Shown here in pieces: positions 32,271-35,862 of a stretch of DNA of 35,862 nt. The stretch covers positions 1 to 35,862 of the forward strand of contig JACQZF010000068.1 of the NCBI GenBank assembly GCA_016213945.1, in the 5' to 3' direction. Position 1 is the stretch's first letter. Every line of letters begins with the position of its first letter. The notes beneath the pieces were generated by a model. That model worked only from the letters and a program-made list of their open reading frames with translations. It did not search any database and was not told where the DNA came from. This DNA is from Nitrospirota bacterium (GTDB lineage: Bacteria; Nitrospirota; Thermodesulfovibrionia; UBA6902). Position numbers and translations under genes: made by a program.

Positions 32271-32978
32271 ATGAAAAACTTTTTTAAACTGCTCATGTAT
32301 TTTGTCATCTTTACCGTCGTCGGCGCGGGAGGGGCGTATCTTGTTTTTGAGAAGACCGGTTTCGGCAAGACCGGGGTGGTCCCTTCTCTTACAGGGAAAA
32401 GCGTTTCCGAGGCGACTGATATCTTGAACAAAAGAACATTGTCTCTTGCGATAAAAGGGCATAATTATGACGATAACGTTCAGGGCGGCCATATCATAAG
32501 GCAGCTCACAGAGCCCGGAACGAAGGCCGCGCCGGGATCAGAGGTGGATGTAATTGTGAGCAAGGGAAAAGGGCAGGAGATGTTTTCTTTGCCGTCTTTT
32601 GAGGGGCAGCTTCTTGACGAGGCAAAACTTACATTGGCCAATCTCGAGATGAAGGCCGGGAAGGTCACGTGGGCGCATTCCGATACCGTAGAGAAGGGAA
32701 TGATCATCGCCCAGAGACCGCTGCCGGGAAATATCAAGGTCAATGAAATAAATTTTCTTGTAAGCCTCGGGCCGTACGATGTATTTTATAAGTGCCCTTC
32801 TTTTGTTAATATGACCGCGGATGACGCTAAAATGTTAGCGGAGCAGCTCGGCATCAAACTGAGCGAGCAGGAAGAGGGCGGCAAGGTTGTCTCCCAGAGA
32901 CCGGCGGCAGGGGAAATTATCAGAAAGGGAGACCAGGTTGAGGTTACGCTTGGCAGCGGCAGGCCGAGCTGGTTCTAA
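32271..32978 (+). CDS. Membrane-anchored triple PASTA-domain protein
   Basis: A 235-aa protein with one N-terminal membrane anchor (about 5-26) and three tandem PASTA repeats (about 35-101, 102-170, 171-235), each with the PxxxG...A...L opening and a V/I-x-x-Q-x-P-x-x-G/A ending. PASTA domains bind peptidoglycan fragments or beta-lactams in kinases and penicillin-binding proteins. Here there is no kinase or transpeptidase domain, so it may be a cell-wall adaptor. The ATG at 32271 has no obvious ribosome site. Confidence 0.85.
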   Translation: MKNFFKLLMYFVIFTVVGAGGAYLVFEKTGFGKTGVVPSLTGKSVSEATDILNKRTLSLAIKGHNYDDNVQGGHIIRQLTEPGTKAAPGSEVDVIVSKGKGQEMFSLPSFEGQLLDEAKLTLANLEMKAGKVTWAHSDTVEKGMIIAQRPLPGNIKVNEINFLVSLGPYDVFYKCPSFVNMTADDAKMLAEQLGIKLSEQEEGGKVVSQRPAAGEIIRKGDQVEVTLGSGRPSWF

Positions 32979-32982
32979 AATC

Positions 32983-33142
32983 AAGAATGCTGAATGCCCC
33001 TTGCACACAATGAATCGACATAATTTTTAATATGACCCATACTTGCAAATGGAAATTTTTAACTTGTTAACGCTTCTATGCATGTACACATCAGCTTTTT
33101 TAAAGGTGTCGTCATTGTATGCAAGGGGCACTCAGCATTCTT
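32983..33142. mobile_element. 160-bp MITE-like element with 31-bp terminal inverted repeats
   Basis: The left arm (32983-33013) and right arm (33112-33142) are complementary at 29 of 31 positions. The AT-rich interior encodes nothing. AAAT flanks both ends (32978-32981, one base away on the left, and 33143-33146), a possible but uncertain target duplication. No transposase is present, so it would need one supplied in trans. It lies between the PASTA gene and rpe. Confidence 0.75.
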
Positions 33143-33169
33143 AAATAAATACAGTGAACAGGAGGACTT

Positions 33170-33823
33170 ATGATTAAGATTGCGCCGTCTATTTTGTCGG
33201 CAGATTTTTCAAGGCTTGGTGAACAGATCAAGGAAGCGGAGAAGGCAGGGGCTGACCTTATCCATGTTGACGTGATGGACGGGCATTTTGTCCCGAATAT
33301 CACTATCGGCCCGCTTGTTGTGAAGGCAGTGAAAAAAGTCGCGGCGCTCCCGCTTGACGTCCATTTAATGATTGAAGACCCTGACAAATACATAAAGGAT
33401 TTCGCTGACAGCGGCGCGGACATTATCACGGTCCACGCGGAGGCGTGCGTGCATCTGCACAGGAGCATTCAGAATATAAAAGAATGCGGGGTGAAGGCGG
33501 CTGTTTCGATCAACCCGGCGACACCGCTCAGCAGTATTGAGTTTATTCTCCCGTTCGTTGACATGGTCCTTCTGATGTCAGTGAACCCCGGTTTCGGCGG
33601 GCAGAAGTTTATCCCTGAAGTCCTTCCAAAGCTTAAACAACTGAAAAACATCATCACCGAAAATAAATATAAAGCAGAGATAGAACTGGACGGCGGAGTC
33701 ACTGTAGATAATGTGGCTGAAATTCACAAAGCAGGCGCGGACATTGTGGTCATGGGCAATGCATTTTACAATTCAAAGGATTACGCGGAGACCGTGAAGA
33801 TCGTGAGAGAGAGGTGCAAGTGA
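33170..33823 (+). CDS. rpe: Ribulose-phosphate 3-epimerase
   Basis: Interconverts ribulose 5-phosphate and xylulose 5-phosphate in the pentose phosphate pathway. A 217-aa TIM barrel with SILSADF, HVDVMDGHFVPN (metal ligands H and D), DVHLMIEDP, SVNPGFGGQKFIP and ELDGGV. The ATG has AGGAGG about 7 bases upstream. It follows the MITE-like element. Confidence 0.98.
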   Translation: MIKIAPSILSADFSRLGEQIKEAEKAGADLIHVDVMDGHFVPNITIGPLVVKAVKKVAALPLDVHLMIEDPDKYIKDFADSGADIITVHAEACVHLHRSIQNIKECGVKAAVSINPATPLSSIEFILPFVDMVLLMSVNPGFGGQKFIPEVLPKLKQLKNIITENKYKAEIELDGGVTVDNVAEIHKAGADIVVMGNAFYNSKDYAETVKIVRERCK

Positions 33824-33828
33824 ATAAC

Positions 33829-33872
33829 CCCTCTGTGTCCCCCCTTAACAAGGGGGGAATTAAAGGGGGGTA
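33829..33872 (+). terminator. C/G-rich hairpin repeat after rpe
   Basis: CCCCCCTT (33839-33846) and AAGGGGGG (33850-33857) form a strong stem, followed by another G-run. This type is an abundant interspersed repeat in many genomes and probably stops transcription here, although a true T-run is missing. Confidence 0.5.
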
Positions 33873-33892
33873 TTTTCAGAGGTGAAAATAAT

Positions 33893-34927
33893 ATGAAAAT
33901 GAACAGAAGTTTTTTTGACAAAGCTGAGAAGTACAGGAAGGCCGCTGAATACGGACGGGCGATCGAGCTGTATCAAAAGGCCCTCGCGCATTTTAAAAAG
34001 GAAGCAGATGTTGACGGCGCCCTTGACTGTACAATTTCCCTGGCCGACACATTCAGGGCGAAAGGTGATTTCACTGAGGCGAAGAAACATTACGAGGAAG
34101 GACTCGAAATTGCGGGAGCCATTGATGACAGGACCGCGGAGGCTGACGCGCTTGCCGGGCTGGGCCTCAGTTTGCGGGCGCTTGGCGACTGGAGCACAGC
34201 CATGAATTTAATCGGTAAGGCTGGCAGGACATACAAAACCCTCCACGACAAAAAAGGCGAAGCCTTTTCCACATGGGCGAAGGCAGGGACGTACAGGATA
34301 AAGGGAGACATTAAAAAAGCTCTTGAAGATTTTCATTCCGCTTTGAAAAAGTTCAGGGGGTTGAAAGATAGATCCGGCGTTGCTTACACATACTGCGGGC
34401 TTGGCGGCAGTTCAAGGATTGCTGAGAGGTTTGAGGATTCAGAAAAGTATTATACCCTGGCCAATCAGAGTTTTAACAAACTGAAAGACCGTTTCGGGCT
34501 TGCGTATTCTTTCTGCGGCCTGGGCAATGTCTGCCGCATGAACGGGGATTATAAAAACGCCCTCCGCTATTTTAAAAAAGCGGAAGTCCTGTACAAACAG
34601 ATCGGCGACAAGGTCAGTTACGCCTACACACTCTGGAGCGTCGGCACTTCTCACAAAATGCTCGGTGATTATGAAAAGGCGCTGAAGAGTTATAAAGAGT
34701 CAATGGGCTTTTTCAAACAGACAAAAGACCCGAGGGGACAGATCTACTGCACCCTCGGAATTGGCGAGCTTGATTATTTAAAAGGCAGAAAAGAGAAAGC
34801 CGGTAAGGCGTTCTCCGAGGCATTTACATCCGCGAAAAAATACGGCTTCGCAGTTGAAAGAAAATACGCTGAAAGGCTGATCAAGGCATTGAAACAGGGC
34901 AGGGGCTTCCCGTCGAATCTGCCGTAA
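33893..34927 (+). CDS. Tetratricopeptide-repeat protein
   Basis: A 344-aa soluble protein made of about seven or eight TPR units with a roughly 40-residue period, of the long-TPR type. Recurrent motifs are A-x-x-Y-x-x-GLG, GDY-x-x-A-L-x-x-Y-x-x-A. No signal peptide, enzyme or DNA-binding domain is visible, so it is probably a scaffold for protein contacts; its partner is unknown. GAGGTG lies upstream of the ATG. Confidence 0.88.
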   Translation: MKMNRSFFDKAEKYRKAAEYGRAIELYQKALAHFKKEADVDGALDCTISLADTFRAKGDFTEAKKHYEEGLEIAGAIDDRTAEADALAGLGLSLRALGDWSTAMNLIGKAGRTYKTLHDKKGEAFSTWAKAGTYRIKGDIKKALEDFHSALKKFRGLKDRSGVAYTYCGLGGSSRIAERFEDSEKYYTLANQSFNKLKDRFGLAYSFCGLGNVCRMNGDYKNALRYFKKAEVLYKQIGDKVSYAYTLWSVGTSHKMLGDYEKALKSYKESMGFFKQTKDPRGQIYCTLGIGELDYLKGRKEKAGKAFSEAFTSAKKYGFAVERKYAERLIKALKQGRGFPSNLP

Positions 34928-34954
34928 AAGGTCTCCTGATATCTTAGTTTATTC

Positions 34955-34983
34955 TTGAAAAAAAGCTCGAATACTGATACCTT
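34955..34983 (+). promoter_or_regulatory. Putative leaderless promoter of the PLD-helicase gene
   Basis: TTGAAA (34955-34960), 17-base spacer, TACCTT (34978-34983). The -10 box ends 6 bases before the ATG at 34989, and no Shine-Dalgarno site is seen. Confidence 0.4.
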
Positions 34984-34988
34984 ACTTT

Positions 34989-35862
34989 ATGCCTGAAAAG
35001 GGGACTGCAAAACTTAAACCAATTATTACAGACCTCACCTTTATTACAAACGAAAAAAATGAGAACCTTAAAAACAGATTTGAAGTCCTCATTAAAGACT
35101 CAAAGCTGTTTGATTGTCTTGTCGGTTATTTCTATACAAGCGGTTTCCATGCCATTTACAGATCGTTGGAAAATACAGATAAAATCAGGGTCCTCATCGG
35201 TATAAGCACAAACAGGCAAACCTATGATTTGTTAAAAACCGCATCGCATGAAAAGCCGCAACCCCTTCAGTTTTCTCATTCTGAAACAAAGCAGGAAATC
35301 GGCGTATTGGTGGAAAAAGAGATGGAGGATTCCGAAGATAACCGTAATGTGGAAGACGGCGTTGTAAAATTCATTGAATGGATCCGCAGCGGCAAACTGG
35401 AAATCAGGGCCTACCCGTCACAAAATATTCACGCCAAGCTTTATATTATGACCTTTGCTGAAGGCGACAGGGACGCGGGCAGGGTCATAACAGGCTCAAG
35501 CAATTTTACAGAGGCCGGTTTAATAGACAATCTTGAATTCAATGTGGAACTCAAGAACCGCTCCGATTACGAATTTGCTAAAGACAAATTTGAGCAGCTT
35601 TGGAAAGATGCCGTTAATGTCAGCGAGAAATACATCGACACCATTGAAGACAAAACCTGGCTTAATCAAAATATCACGCCATATCAACTTTACCTGAAAT
35701 GTCTCTATGAGTATTTCAAAGATGAGCTGGGGAGCTCTGACGAAGTCTTTGCAAAATATCTCCCGCAGGATTTCAAACGACTGGAGTATCAGGAGCAGGC
35801 GATACTTAACGCCAAAAAGATTTTAGAGGAATATGGAGGCGTATTCATCTCAGATGTGGTAG
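34989..35862 (+). CDS. PLD nuclease-helicase fusion, 5' part (runs off the window)
   Basis: A continuous frame of 291 codons reaching the window end. Residues about 25-215 form a phospholipase-D-like nuclease domain with H148-x-K150 (NIHAKLYIM), then ITGSSNFTEAGL and the ELKN strand. A linker follows. Residues about 264 onward (LEYQEQAILNAKKIL...GGVFISDVV) look like the helicase Q-type motif just before a Walker A loop cut by the window edge. Proteins with an N-terminal PLD domain fused to an SNF2/DEAD helicase occur in ATP-dependent restriction systems, often beside a DNA methyltransferase (family knowledge). This may therefore open a defence locus. Only one PLD motif is present, as in dimeric PLD nucleases. 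Confidence 0.82.
   Translation, partial: MPEKGTAKLKPIITDLTFITNEKNENLKNRFEVLIKDSKLFDCLVGYFYTSGFHAIYRSLENTDKIRVLIGISTNRQTYDLLKTASHEKPQPLQFSHSETKQEIGVLVEKEMEDSEDNRNVEDGVVKFIEWIRSGKLEIRAYPSQNIHAKLYIMTFAEGDRDAGRVITGSSNFTEAGLIDNLEFNVELKNRSDYEFAKDKFEQLWKDAVNVSEKYIDTIEDKTWLNQNITPYQLYLKCLYEYFKDELGSSDEVFAKYLPQDFKRLEYQEQAILNAKKILEEYGGVFISDVV

Noticed and set aside
1-35862. CRISPR arrays, prophage, integrase or rRNA genes
   Set aside because: No regularly spaced repeats with unique spacers, no phage structural genes, no integrase and no rRNA or convincing tRNA sequence were found. The repeats present are palindromic and dispersed.

Overview
The window reads as chromosomal DNA of a free-living, motile, diderm bacterium of moderate GC. 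Lgt, periplasmic Cu chaperones, chemoreceptors, a PEP-CTERM (exosortase) protein and many sigma-54/two-component and PAS/GGDEF regulators point to a Gram-negative. A folate one-carbon operon carrying a CooC-type Ni-insertion ATPase points to a Wood-Ljungdahl (CO dehydrogenase/acetyl-CoA synthase) lifestyle. A Nitrospirota/Thermodesulfovibrionia-like or deltaproteobacterium-like anaerobe fits best, but this is inference: no rRNA or marker gene settles it. Many dispersed palindromic repeats lie between genes, as in genomes of those groups.

Layout. 0.3-3.2 kb: two tandem chemoreceptors. 3.2-5.6 kb (minus): panB-FKBP, then a small membrane protein plus lgt. 6.1-10.5 kb (plus): an exported PstS-like binding protein, a membrane histidine kinase and a sigma-54 response regulator. 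10.5-13.0 kb: three copies of a palindromic 14-mer, a sigma-54 -24/-12 promoter, then a PEP-CTERM protein and a histidine-rich secreted beta-propeller. 13.1-14.7 kb: a small Cys-rich two-CW protein and, on the minus strand, a SCO1-PCu(A)C copper pair. 14.8-15.8 kb: a cation/Ca2+ exchanger. 16.2-20.9 kb (minus): cooC-fthC-folE-folD-metV-metF. 21.1-25.2 kb (plus): a diguanylate cyclase with a two-CW module, a DUF401 permease and a VCBS/FG-GAP repeat protein interrupted by one in-frame TGA. 25.4-30.7 kb: NUDIX, thiD, a hybrid PAS kinase, queF and a TrmJ-like methyltransferase. 30.7-34.9 kb (plus): def-fmt, a PASTA protein, rpe and a TPR protein. 34.99 kb to the end: the 5' part of a PLD-helicase fusion, probably a restriction/defence gene.

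How they work together. PanB, Fmt, FthC, FolD, MetF/MetV and FolE make or use tetrahydrofolate one-carbon units. The 6.1-13 kb block looks like a sensing circuit: exported ligand binder, kinase, sigma-54 activator, and surface/secreted targets next door.

Most interesting points: (i) the in-frame UGA in the VCBS protein, followed at the right distance by a bacterial SECIS-like hairpin, so it may be an undescribed exported selenoprotein; (ii) the sigma-54 promoter with three operator-like 14-mers; (iii) several genes without Shine-Dalgarno sites whose -10 box places the transcript start on the start codon (leaderless mRNAs); (iv) a heptanucleotide tandem repeat inside the fthC coding sequence.
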